64,000 bases of DNA from positions 620,001 through 684,000 of the forward strand of contig NZ_CP016796.1 of the NCBI RefSeq assembly GCF_001895265.1, read 5' to 3'. The DNA is from Francisella uliginis. GTDB taxonomy: Bacteria; Pseudomonadota; Gammaproteobacteria; Francisellales; Francisellaceae. Each line of letters begins with the position of its first letter. Position 1 is the first letter of the stretch. Position numbers and translations under genes: made by a program. Under the pieces are notes generated by a model that was not told the DNA's origin, ran no database searches, and was given only the letters and a program-made list of their open reading frames with translations. Positions 1 through 8,698 of this stretch are shown here, piece by piece.

Positions 1-1055
1 CTAGAGCAGATATGCAGAGTTTCTATATCAATGGGCGTATTATCAAAGATAAAATCGTTACTCATGCGATAAAAAATGCTTATAAAGATGTCATGTATGG
101 TAATAGGTATCCAGCATTTTTACTTTATCTTGATATGGATTATAAAGAGGTGGATGTAAACGTTCATCCCGCTAAAAGTGAAGTACGCTTTAGAAACCAA
201 AAATTTATCTATGATTTTCTTTTTGGTACTGTAAATAAAGCTATAACTACTAGCGCTGATGTTGAAGTAGATAAGTCTGCTCTTCAGGAGGATATCTATG
301 AAGAATCAAGCAGTGTAAATAATCCGCTTAATATTGGTAATATGAGCTTGGATATTAGTGTTGAAGATGATCAAGAGGAATCTGAATCAAATACTAGTTT
401 ACTTGATAAATATCTGAATAATCAAAATATTCAAGAAAATGAAATTCATATCTCTCAAAAACCTAAATCTAGTGGTTTAGGGCAGGCTATTTGTCAGATC
501 CATGGTATATATATTCTCTCGCAAGTAGATGATGGTGTGGTACTTGTAGATATGCATGCAGCCCATGAGAGAATCCTCTATGAAGAGATGAAAAAAACGT
601 GGCATGCTGATACTGATAAGTTTAAACAAAATCTTTTAGTGCCTTTAACTTGTCAGTTATCAAGTAGTATAGTTGCGACTATTGATGAAAATATTGAAGT
701 CTTTGAGAAGCTAGGGTTTGAAATATCAATAGTAGCAGATGATGCTGTGCTTGTGCGGGCAGTACCAATTTATGTCAAAAATAAAGATATTCAAGAGTTA
801 ATATCAAATGTAGCTACAGAGTTAGTATCTTCGGGTAAGACAAAGAGCGTTAAGTTTTATTTAAATCATATTTTAGCGACAGTATCTTGTCATGCGGCTG
901 TACGAGCAAATGATAAGTTAAGTATTCCGGAGATGAATCATCTACTAAGACAAATGGAAACTGTTGAAAACTCGGGTCAATGTAATCATGGTCGACCAAC
1001 TTGGGTAAGGTTGAGTTTTGCACAGTTAGATAATTTCTTTTTAAGAGGGCGATAA
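1..1055 (+). CDS. mutL: DNA mismatch repair protein MutL (3' part)
   Basis: This is the C-terminal part of MutL, the ATPase that links mismatch recognition by MutS to strand incision. The gene enters from outside the window: the frame is open from base 3, and the first residues (RADMQSFYINGR) match the middle of the N-terminal GHKL/S5 region, so the ATG at base 12 is internal. VNVHPAKSEVRF closes the ATPase module. A low-complexity acidic linker follows, then the dimerisation domain. That domain carries DMHAAHERILYE (bases 544-579), SCHAAVRA and CNHGRPTW, the set of motifs found in MutL proteins with a metal-dependent nicking activity. E. coli MutL, which works with MutH, lacks them. The end is intact, with a stop at 1053-1055. 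Identification is secure; the endonuclease activity is inferred from motifs. Confidence 0.96.
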   Translation, partial: RADMQSFYINGRIIKDKIVTHAIKNAYKDVMYGNRYPAFLLYLDMDYKEVDVNVHPAKSEVRFRNQKFIYDFLFGTVNKAITTSADVEVDKSALQEDIYEESSSVNNPLNIGNMSLDISVEDDQEESESNTSLLDKYLNNQNIQENEIHISQKPKSSGLGQAICQIHGIYILSQVDDGVVLVDMHAAHERILYEEMKKTWHADTDKFKQNLLVPLTCQLSSSIVATIDENIEVFEKLGFEISIVADDAVLVRAVPIYVKNKDIQELISNVATELVSSGKTKSVKFYLNHILATVSCHAAVRANDKLSIPEMNHLLRQMETVENSGQCNHGRPTWVRLSFAQLDNFFLRGR

Positions 1056-1129
1056 CCCTAAATTTTTCGTAGAGACAAGTCGTGACTTGTCTAATCATTA
1101 TAATAGAAAATTGTAGTTCAATCTTTTTT

Positions 1130-1310
1130 ATTTCGCTACTTACTACGTAAGTTATAGCGACATACTTTTTTCATGGCAGAAAAAGTATGCAAAACTGCCT
1201 AGCACTACGCTATCGTAGTTTAAAACAAATGGAAAATAAAAAACTCACTTCGTTCAAACAGTTTTATTTTCTAACCATTTGCTTTTGAAACTACTTGTCG
1301 CTGATGTGCT
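1130..1310. repeat. Palindromic intergenic repeat upstream of the DUF4062 gene
   Basis: The gap after mutL is made mostly of inverted repeats. A short one (AGACAAGTC and its complement) lies at about 1073-1092. A second is at 1133-1158 (CGCTA...TAGCG). A large imperfect hairpin pairs bases 1215-1241 with 1262-1294, with AGCAC/GTGCT extending the arms to about 1201 and 1310. No protein-coding potential is visible. Structures of this kind are typical of dispersed palindromic elements, and the large hairpin ends only about 45 bases before the next start codon. Whether it acts as a terminator, an attenuator or only as a repeat cannot be told from one copy. Confidence 0.6.
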
Positions 1311-1353
1311 ATACTATTTAAATACATGAATTCAAAAGTAAATAACTAAATAT

Positions 1354-2304
1354 ATGGCTAAACCAAGAATATTTGTCAGTTCAACATACTATGATTTAAA
1401 GCATATAAGAGCCGATCTCGAAAGATTTATTCGTGACCAAGGTTATGAACCTATTCTTAATGAGAAAGGACATATCCCGTATGGAAGTACTGAAAAATTA
1501 GAAGAATACTGTTATAAAGAAATTGAACTGTCAGATATTCTAATTTCAATAGTTGGTGGAAGGTTTGGTTCAGAATCAAGAGAAGATAACTATTCTATTT
1601 CAAACTTAGAGTTAAAAACTGCTATAGATAAGGGAAAACAAGTTTATATTTTTGTTGAGAATTTAATACTAAATGAATATAAGACGTATGAATCTAATAA
1701 AGAAAATGACACAGTAAATTATATATCTGTTGATGATATAAGAGTCTTTAAATTCATAGAAGAAATATATTCTTTGCCTCTAAATAATCAAATCAAAGGC
1801 TTTGATATGGTTCAAGAAATTAATCAATATCTCAAAGAGCAATGGTCGGGACTTTTTCAGAGTCTTTTAAGTGAAAATGCTCGTCAAAAAGAGGTTAATA
1901 TTATTGAAGACTTGAAAAGTACGTCAAAAACGCTAAATCAACTTGTATCATACTTGATTGATCAAAAATCAAGAGGAGATACTGCCATAAAAGATATTTT
2001 ATTAAGTAACCATCCTGCTTTTGATGAGTTAAGAAGAAAAATAAGTATTCCTTATAGAGTAATATTTCAAAATTACGATGAACTTAACCAGTTAGTAAAA
2101 GCAAGGCAGTATGATGAAGAGGAGTTTGTAGATAATTGGGGAACCGATGGGTTTTATAGTTGGAGAAGAAAAGGCAAGGATATTTATCTTCGTGTGAGTA
2201 AAGAAATAATGGATAGTGAAAAGAAACTTAAGGTATATACTCCAAGTGAGTGGAAATCAGAATATATTAAAGTTGATGATTATGATGAGGATATACCTTT
2301 TTAA
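1354..2304 (+). CDS. DUF4062 domain-containing protein
   Basis: The N-terminal half (residues about 4-115) matches the DUF4062 family: it opens with the hallmark PRIFVSSTYYDL, followed by an LSDILISIVGGRFGS strand-turn and a predicted alpha/beta sandwich. DUF4062 is described as a TIR/SEFIR-like fold and often heads multidomain NTPases, several linked to defence or signalling. Here it stands alone: residues 115-316 are charged and largely helical, with no Walker motif, nuclease motif or membrane segment. The last third (RRKISIPYRVIFQNYDEL and on) is unrecognised. The gene is flanked by palindromic repeats on the left and a degenerate repeat end on the right, and both neighbours are housekeeping or transport genes, so it looks like an inserted cargo gene. 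Function unknown; a role in stress or phage response is only a guess. Confidence 0.75.
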   Translation: MAKPRIFVSSTYYDLKHIRADLERFIRDQGYEPILNEKGHIPYGSTEKLEEYCYKEIELSDILISIVGGRFGSESREDNYSISNLELKTAIDKGKQVYIFVENLILNEYKTYESNKENDTVNYISVDDIRVFKFIEEIYSLPLNNQIKGFDMVQEINQYLKEQWSGLFQSLLSENARQKEVNIIEDLKSTSKTLNQLVSYLIDQKSRGDTAIKDILLSNHPAFDELRRKISIPYRVIFQNYDELNQLVKARQYDEEEFVDNWGTDGFYSWRRKGKDIYLRVSKEIMDSEKKLKVYTPSEWKSEYIKVDDYDEDIPF

Positions 2305-2465
2305 CTTATATGTTGAAATATAAGTTACATAAATATTGCCCTAGTTTCATCTTACTTATAAATATTTCTAATTTTAAGATCTATGATTAATAGGTTCTAT
2401 GATCCTCTTCATGAGCGTAGTCGAACATACTCAGTGGCTAAGTGGGATGAAAAAACTGTAAAATA

Positions 2466-2482
2466 CATTCGGATTAATTATA
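2466..2482. repeat. Solo terminal repeat related to the MITE-like element
   Basis: CATTCGGATTAATTATA at this position matches the right terminal repeat of the MITE-like copies at 6964-7128 and 30596-30735, with two differences. It abuts the stop codon of the MFS gene. The rest of the element is not recognisable to its left, so this may be a decayed remnant or a chance match. Confidence 0.35.
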
Positions 2483-3739
2483 TCAAACCTTTATAGGTTT
2501 CATCTTTCTAGAAGTTTGCAAAATAAAGACTACAGATATTAATGCTAATATCGTCCATAATAAGATCATCATAATACCACTGTAGAAATAAGGGTGTATC
2601 TCACTTGATAGTTTATAGATTTTATTAAAATCGTACAAAATTGCATAAGAGAACAGTATTTGCCCAAACATTGCTCCAAAAACTATAAATAAGTTATTTA
2701 TTGAGACTGCTAGAGCTTTATCTTTAGGCTTAGTGTTATATTGGATTATGAAAAAGGCTAATGTAATGCCAGCGCATGAAAGACCAGATAGTATTGTTAT
2801 AAAAATAATAAAAAAATAGCTAAATAAAATTGGTATTACCATTAATAAATAAACACCAACACCAAGTACAGATAATGCAAATATATATTTTTTTGCTTGC
2901 TGTATGGTTTTTGTATATGCACCAATAGCTAGAGTAGATATTAAGAAGCTTATCCAGAAAAATTCAGGGATTGATAGAGCATATTCTTTGGTATAGTTAT
3001 GCATATGAATGTAGTAGTTTTTTGCCCAGTATCCTGGGAATCCCATCAATATAGCCCATGTAAAGAAAGAATATGACAAAACAGCTATATTTGCTGGTTG
3101 TTTAAGTATTTTGAGCATAGATTGTAGAGCATTTTTAGCTGATATTTTTATACTATTTGTAGATGTGTATTCTACTTCTTCAGTTTTCATTACTATAATT
3201 AGAGAGTAACAAAATAGAAAAAAGATTATAGAGACTGTGATTAAATGTGAAATATGTAATCCTAGGCTATTTATAGTATATAGATAAATATTATCAGCGA
3301 TAAAATCTCCCGTAGCGTTTGCTATTTCAGCTAATCCTATTAATAAAGGGATTATAGATTTCTTAAAATATTTAGTAGCAAGAAAGACAGTTAATATATA
3401 TGAGCTTGAGCAACCAGCTCCAGTTATTATTCTTCCAAAACCAATCAAAAGATGGTTATGAGAATAGCTATATATAGTAGTTCCAATGAAAACTAAAAAT
3501 ATTGAGATAGGAAGAATTTTTCTAAATCCTCTAGAATCTAAGAGAAATCCACAAGGTATTTGTAAGATAGCGTAAGACAAGAAGAATAATGTTACTATTT
3601 TTAGGAATAGGTTTTCATTAATATCAATTTGAGGCAATATAAAGTCACTATTGACACAAGGAGCTACTTGCAAAAAGCCTGAAACCATAGTAAACAATAA
3701 AGCTATAATGAATATTTGTATCTTTATATTTTTACTCAT
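2483..3739 (-). CDS. MFS transporter
   Basis: A 418-residue integral membrane protein with about 12 hydrophobic segments and the layout of the major facilitator superfamily. After TM2 there is GFLLDSRGFRKILP, a good match to the MFS loop 2-3 motif (G-x-x-x-D-R-x-G-x-R). The N-terminus is short and cytoplasmic, with no signal peptide. Francisella carries a large set of MFS permeases, including the phagosomal transporter (Pht/Fpt) families that import amino acids or nucleosides. The loop and the early PCV-type residues would suit such a carrier, but the substrate cannot be read from the sequence. It is transcribed towards the DUF4062 gene and stands alone, separated from trxB by about 165 bases. 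Confidence 0.85.
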   Translation of the reverse strand: MSKNIKIQIFIIALLFTMVSGFLQVAPCVNSDFILPQIDINENLFLKIVTLFFLSYAILQIPCGFLLDSRGFRKILPISIFLVFIGTTIYSYSHNHLLIGFGRIITGAGCSSSYILTVFLATKYFKKSIIPLLIGLAEIANATGDFIADNIYLYTINSLGLHISHLITVSIIFFLFCYSLIIVMKTEEVEYTSTNSIKISAKNALQSMLKILKQPANIAVLSYSFFTWAILMGFPGYWAKNYYIHMHNYTKEYALSIPEFFWISFLISTLAIGAYTKTIQQAKKYIFALSVLGVGVYLLMVIPILFSYFFIIFITILSGLSCAGITLAFFIIQYNTKPKDKALAVSINNLFIVFGAMFGQILFSYAILYDFNKIYKLSSEIHPYFYSGIMMILLWTILALISVVFILQTSRKMKPIKV

Positions 3740-3905
3740 TTTATTTATCCGTTAATTTATTTATAAATATTATAGATAAAAATGCAAGAAAGTAAAATGA
3801 AATATGCTTAAGTGTCTAAGATTTAGTATAAACAATAATTATATTTTAAAATGAATAGTGATGTTCTTACAGAGATATGAGATTAAACTGTTATAAATTG
3901 AGAGT

Positions 3906-4880
<975 letters not shown>

Positions 4881-4943
4881 TTATGGCAAAATTATAGCAT
4901 AGAGCTTGGGTAAGTGAAATTTTGAAGTTAGATCTAACAAAAA

Positions 4944-4980
4944 AACATTGTCATCCTCGTACTTGATACGAGGATCTCTT
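4944..4980. repeat. Dispersed repeat fragment overlapping the end of the gph-like gene
   Basis: This stretch (GTCATCC ... ACTTGAT ... GGATCTC) is a diverged version of the core of the MITE-like elements found near 7.0 and 30.6 kb, which read GTCATTCCGGACTTGATCCGG. It supplies the last codons and stop of the phosphatase gene on the minus strand (residues SSYQVRG), suggesting that the original C-terminus was replaced when the repeat inserted. Confidence 0.5.
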
Positions 4981-5658
4981 AGCTTGTGAATTTATTTCTT
5001 TGACAAGATTTTTTATTTCAGCAAAATCATCAATATAAGCAAAGCTATCTAAAGCTTTAAGATCAACACCATTATGATAGCCATAACTTACCATTATAGT
5101 TTTTACATTTGCTTCTTTTGCACATAAGAAGTCATTCATAGAGTCCCCAATCATTAGACTTTCTTCTGCTTTGGCATTTAGTTTACTCATAGCAAAAAGT
5201 AGCGGCTCTGGGTAAGGTTTATAGCTAGATGTAGTATCTCCTCCAACGATAACTTCAAAATAATCAATTAAGCCTAAATGGGTTAGAGACTGTATAGCAT
5301 CATCTTCATGCTTATTTGTAACTACAGCCATCTTGATATCTTTGCTTTTTAAAAACTCAAGTGTTTCAGAGACATTAGGGTATACCTGACTATTTATGCT
5401 ATTCAGAGATTTATATGTTTGGCTTACAATTTTGACACACTCATCAGCGATAGACTCAATATATTGCTTATCATCAAAATCTAGAGATAATACTTTTCTA
5501 ACAGTTGTCGGATAGCCTTTACCAACAATATTAGCCAAGACATCTTCATCTACTTTATCAAGATCAAAATGTTTACGCATTTCATTTGTAGCAGCTGTAA
5601 TATCTCCTACAGTATTTACAAGAGTGCCATCTAGATCAAAGAATATATTTTTTATCAT
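4951..5658 (-). CDS. HAD-family hydrolase, phosphoglycolate phosphatase-like
   Basis: A 235-residue haloacid dehalogenase superfamily phosphatase. The nucleophile motif is FFDLDGTLVNT, with Asp8 and Asp10. A helical cap domain follows (about residues 15-85). Motif II is VVTNK, and the acidic motif IV is IGDSMNDFLCA. This is the Gph/PGP-like subgroup, which dephosphorylates phosphoglycolate or other small phosphomonoesters; the true substrate is not fixed by sequence. The C-terminal seven residues are encoded by a dispersed repeat at 4944-4980, so the tail is probably not ancestral. It lies between trxB and cutC on the same strand with gaps of about 95 and 120 bases, so it need not be cotranscribed. 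Confidence 0.88.
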   Translation of the reverse strand: MIKNIFFDLDGTLVNTVGDITAATNEMRKHFDLDKVDEDVLANIVGKGYPTTVRKVLSLDFDDKQYIESIADECVKIVSQTYKSLNSINSQVYPNVSETLEFLKSKDIKMAVVTNKHEDDAIQSLTHLGLIDYFEVIVGGDTTSSYKPYPEPLLFAMSKLNAKAEESLMIGDSMNDFLCAKEANVKTIMVSYGYHNGVDLKALDSFAYIDDFAEIKNLVKEINSQAKRSSYQVRG

Positions 5659-5778
5659 GATTTAAAACTTATTAGAAAACTTAGATTACAAGATTATCTT
5701 TAAGTGTTATCAAAATCTAGAATAAAATTTATTAATACGTAGCTAGTGATTCTATAATAATTAATCTACTAGATACTT

Positions 5779-6504
5779 TTATAAACCACTAAGCTTTGCT
5801 TTTATCGCAGATACTTCATCAATTTGACTGGTTTTTATCTCTAAAGCAGAGCTAGGGAATGCAGTAGTTCTAGTATCGCGTAAGATCTTCTTAGAAGCAG
5901 AACAATGGATGTTTGTAACTTTTGTGACTTCTAATATTTGTCTTACATTTTGAGAGTTGATTCCACCACCTGGCATTATCTGAATTTTGTTGCCAAAACT
6001 TTGCTGCAGAGATTTTAGAGTTTCTAATCCAGCTAGCACATTCGTGCCTGCCCCTGAAGTGAGAACTCTATCAAAGCCAAGCTCAATGACTTCTTGAGTA
6101 CTTGCATGAATGTCATTAACTAGATCTATAGCTCTGTGAAAAGTTAGCTCTTTCTTAGCTTGCTTTGTTAATTTAATAAATGGTGCTAAGAAATCTTTAT
6201 CAATTTGATTTTGCTTTGTTAGAGCTCCAATAACTATTCCATCTACATCTAGATCAAGCATCATTCTTAGATCATCTAGCATGATTTGTTGATCTATGGA
6301 ATCATAATAAAAATCTCCGGCACGATGACGAATCATGACTTGTAGAGAGCCTTTAAAGTTAGCTTTAGCAAATTTTATTAGGCTAGGTGAGGGTGTCAGT
6401 CCTTCAACACCTAATGCTGAGCATAATTCAAGCCTGTCTGCACTAGCTTCTTGAGCATTTAGGATTGATTGATAGTTATCTACGCAGATTTCTAGAATTG
6501 TCAT
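5779..6504 (-). CDS. cutC: CutC family protein
   Basis: A 241-residue TIM-barrel protein of the CutC family. The family signature appears at the start (ILEICVDNYQSILNAQEA, then ADRLELCSAL) and again in the middle (VMIRHRAGDFYYD) and near the end (IMPGGGINSQNVRQIL, then HCSA). CutC was first described in copper homeostasis in E. coli, but later work made a direct copper role doubtful and the biochemical function is unsettled. The length is typical and all conserved blocks are present. It is transcribed as a single gene, with AT-rich non-coding DNA upstream. Confidence 0.9.
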   Translation of the reverse strand: MTILEICVDNYQSILNAQEASADRLELCSALGVEGLTPSPSLIKFAKANFKGSLQVMIRHRAGDFYYDSIDQQIMLDDLRMMLDLDVDGIVIGALTKQNQIDKDFLAPFIKLTKQAKKELTFHRAIDLVNDIHASTQEVIELGFDRVLTSGAGTNVLAGLETLKSLQQSFGNKIQIMPGGGINSQNVRQILEVTKVTNIHCSASKKILRDTRTTAFPSSALEIKTSQIDEVSAIKAKLSGL

Positions 6505-6744
6505 TTATTAAAAAATAGCATTATAAATTTATTGTTATATTATAGCTCAATACAGTTAATAAACTAGTTATTGTGGGGTCTTGCGATAGTACATGATCAA
6601 AATTGCACATTGATGTTTATTATTGTCTATACATAAAATTTATATTCTGTCTTACAATTTTTTTTAGTTTCAAAAGGTCAAAGTTATAAAAACATTAAGT
6701 TTAAAAATTTTGCTGTAAATTTAATAAAATAAGGGGTAGTAATA

Positions 6745-6890
6745 ATGAAAAAATATTTTGTATAATTTTCTTAAGTGTAGTTTTTTCTAATTTGTATGCT
6801 TTTAATGTAAAAGCTAATAACGGAGATTATGATAGTAAGTATAAGGAATACCGTAAGCATATGAAAGTTTGGTATATGACAGTAAATTAG
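6745..6890 (+). pseudogene. Frameshifted small secreted peptide gene
   Basis: An AGGGG ribosome-binding site at 6732-6736 precedes an ATG at 6745. The frame stops after six codons, but one extra base in the run of six A (6748-6753) would open a frame to the TAG at 6888-6890. That frame encodes about 48 residues: a classical signal peptide (MKKIFCIIFLSVVFSNLYA) and a short charged tail rich in Tyr and Lys. The restored reading strongly suggests a real ancestral gene disabled by loss of one A in a homopolymer. A sequencing error or slippage-based switching could also explain it. No family is recognised. Confidence 0.55.
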
Positions 6891-6963
6891 TCCCTAAAAT
6901 AGTCTAAGTAAATACTTTCATCTATAGATAAAAACATATATCGAACGTCTTTTGAAATCATTT

Positions 6964-7128
6964 TATAGTTAATCTGAATGACTTATGTAAAATAAAACCT
7001 GTCATTCCGGATACTGAATCAAGTTCAGCACAGGCTTTGATCCGGAATCTCCTAGCCAAAGTGAAGAGATCCTGAATCAAGTTCAGGATGACTGCATAAG
7101 ATTACACAATACATTCGGATTGACTATA
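6964..7128. mobile_element. MITE-like repeat, copy 1
   Basis: A 165-base non-coding element bounded by 17-base terminal inverted repeats: TATAGTTAATCTGAATG at 6964-6980 and the complement of TATAGTCAATCCGAATG at 7112-7128 (two mismatches). Inside are smaller inverted segments built on GTCATTCCGGA and TCCGGAATC and on GAATCAAGTTCAG, which can fold into hairpins. A second copy is at 30596-30735. The TA-rich ends would suit insertion at TA by an IS630/Tc1-type transposase, but no transposase of that type is in the window, so the driver is inferred. Confidence 0.65.
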
Positions 7129-7286
7129 ATCATCCTCTCAGCAACCGATTGTAGAATGGCATATTTCCTTAGGATTAACTATAAAAGTAGTAGGCTATAG
7201 TTTAATTGTAAGATAAATTCAACATGACATTATTCTCATAGTTTAGCTATAATGATTCTAAGAAAATTAATTTTATAGAGTTTTTT

Positions 7287-7790
7287 ATGAGTCAATTATT
7301 TATAGTTTATCTCGGTGGCAGTGCGCCAAAGGGAAATATCGAGTTACATGATGTACAGTTTGTAATTGGTAATACTATCGAAGATACTTACGAACAGCTT
7401 AGACAAAACTGGTTTGGCACAGTCAAAGGCTTACACTTAGACAGCTATAAGGCTATTAAAGGAGCAGATGGCTATAAGATATCTATACAAGATAAACCTC
7501 AAAACTTTGATAAAAAGTTATATTTTGTCAACCTTGGTGGTTATGATGAATCTAAGCTAAATGAGCTGCATGAGTTTGCATTATTTGTTGCTGCGGATAA
7601 GGTAGAGGCAAAAGAAAAAGCTAAGAAAAGTTTGCTAAAAAACTCATTACATCAGCACAAAGATAATCTTATGGAAGTTGATGATTGTTTAGAGCTTAGC
7701 TCTATAGGTGGTAAGTATATCCATTTAAATCTAAGTGATGAAAAGTATAATTTAAAACCTGATTGGTTTGGGTATAGGGTGATTGGGTAG
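7287..7790 (+). CDS. DUF1543 domain-containing protein
   Basis: A 167-residue soluble protein matching the DUF1543 family, recognisable from the FIVYLGGSAPKGNIELHDVQ opening and from the two internally related halves: a first half to about residue 75, and a second from YFVNLGGYDESKLNELHE with the same strand-turn pattern. The function of the family is unknown. No signal peptide, membrane segment or catalytic motif is visible. It is a single gene with an AT-rich upstream region, followed after 98 bases by the restriction endonuclease gene on the same strand. Confidence 0.8.
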   Translation: MSQLFIVYLGGSAPKGNIELHDVQFVIGNTIEDTYEQLRQNWFGTVKGLHLDSYKAIKGADGYKISIQDKPQNFDKKLYFVNLGGYDESKLNELHEFALFVAADKVEAKEKAKKSLLKNSLHQHKDNLMEVDDCLELSSIGGKYIHLNLSDEKYNLKPDWFGYRVIG

Positions 7791-7888
7791 ATAATATTTT
7801 AGATAGATATTTAAAAATTATAGTTATTAGACTAGAAATCTTATAAATAGAATAATAGTATTGTATTATTTATTTCTAGTGTATTTTT

Positions 7889-8641
7889 ATGCCTTATTTA
7901 GATTATATTGATGATGACATTCTGATAAGCCTTGTTAAAGATGTTTTGGATATTGGACGATCGAGAAAAGAAACTGTGGAAAAGAATTTTAATAAGAATG
8001 TTATTGATCCCTTTGCTTCATTATTTGACGCGGCAGTTTCAGAAGTCAATCATGAAACTTGGAAAAATTCAGAGAAAGTGCGTCAATGTCAAAAAACACT
8101 CACGAATCATATAGGAAACTTGCATCAGAAAATATTAGGTAATGTGGATGGTTGGGCAGATTTAGGCACTGGAGGAGTTATTGATCTTGTTTGTCATGAT
8201 AGAAAAATAATTGCGGAAGTGAAAAATAAGTTTAATACAGTAACAGGTAGTAAATTAGCAGATCAGTATCGCTCATTGGAAAAGCTAATCACTCCCAAAG
8301 CAAGCCAATACAAAAATTACAAAGCTTATTTTGTAAATATAATTCCAAAAAAACCAGAAAGATATGATACATACTTTGAACCGTCTGATAATAATAGTGG
8401 AATAAGATGTCCTCAGAATGAAAATATAAGATTAATTGACGGAGCTAGTTTTTATACTCTTGTAACAGGAAAGAAATTTGCTTTGCAAGAGTTTTATTGT
8501 GTTTTACCTTGTGTTATTGAGGATATTTTTAGAACGGATTATGGAGTTAAAAATTTTACGATACAGGATAAAGATATTTTTAGCAAATACTTTTTTGACG
8601 CATATTTTTCTAGTAACCATGACCAATGTTTGACAATATAA
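7889..8641 (+). CDS. Type II restriction endonuclease, Eco47II-like
   Basis: A 250-residue protein resembling the Eco47II/Sau96I endonuclease family, whose members cut GGNCC. The PD-(D/E)xK nuclease core is seen as GGVIDLVCHDRKIIAEVKNK, with Asp99, Glu110 and Lys112 as likely metal-binding and catalytic residues. The N-terminal opening (DYIDDDILISLVKDVL) and the NPFASLFDA-like block (here DPFASLFDA, about residues 40-48) also fit that family. The cognate methyltransferase follows 57 bases downstream on the same strand. The gene is AT-rich like its neighbours and complete. Nuclease identity is well supported; specificity for GGNCC is inferred from family resemblance. Confidence 0.82.
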   Translation: MPYLDYIDDDILISLVKDVLDIGRSRKETVEKNFNKNVIDPFASLFDAAVSEVNHETWKNSEKVRQCQKTLTNHIGNLHQKILGNVDGWADLGTGGVIDLVCHDRKIIAEVKNKFNTVTGSKLADQYRSLEKLITPKASQYKNYKAYFVNIIPKKPERYDTYFEPSDNNSGIRCPQNENIRLIDGASFYTLVTGKKFALQEFYCVLPCVIEDIFRTDYGVKNFTIQDKDIFSKYFFDAYFSSNHDQCLTI

Positions 8642-8698
8642 AAAGATATCTATATATTAATAACCATGACTAACCTTTTGTATTAGGTTGATAGTATA

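Larger units (their letters stand above)
6505..7286. other. Intergenic region with gene remnant and repeats
   Basis: This 780-base gap separates cutC from the DUF1543 gene. It holds a frameshifted small-peptide gene (6745-6890) and one copy of a MITE-like repeat (6964-7128). A further sequence, TTAGGATTAACTATA at 7169-7183, resembles a terminal repeat of that element. The remaining parts are AT-rich, with no coding potential that I can see. Confidence 0.6.

Noticed and set aside
8641-8698. Separate controller (C) protein gene between the endonuclease and methyltransferase
   Set aside because: The 57-base gap is too short and has no open frame; the HTH is fused to the methyltransferase instead.
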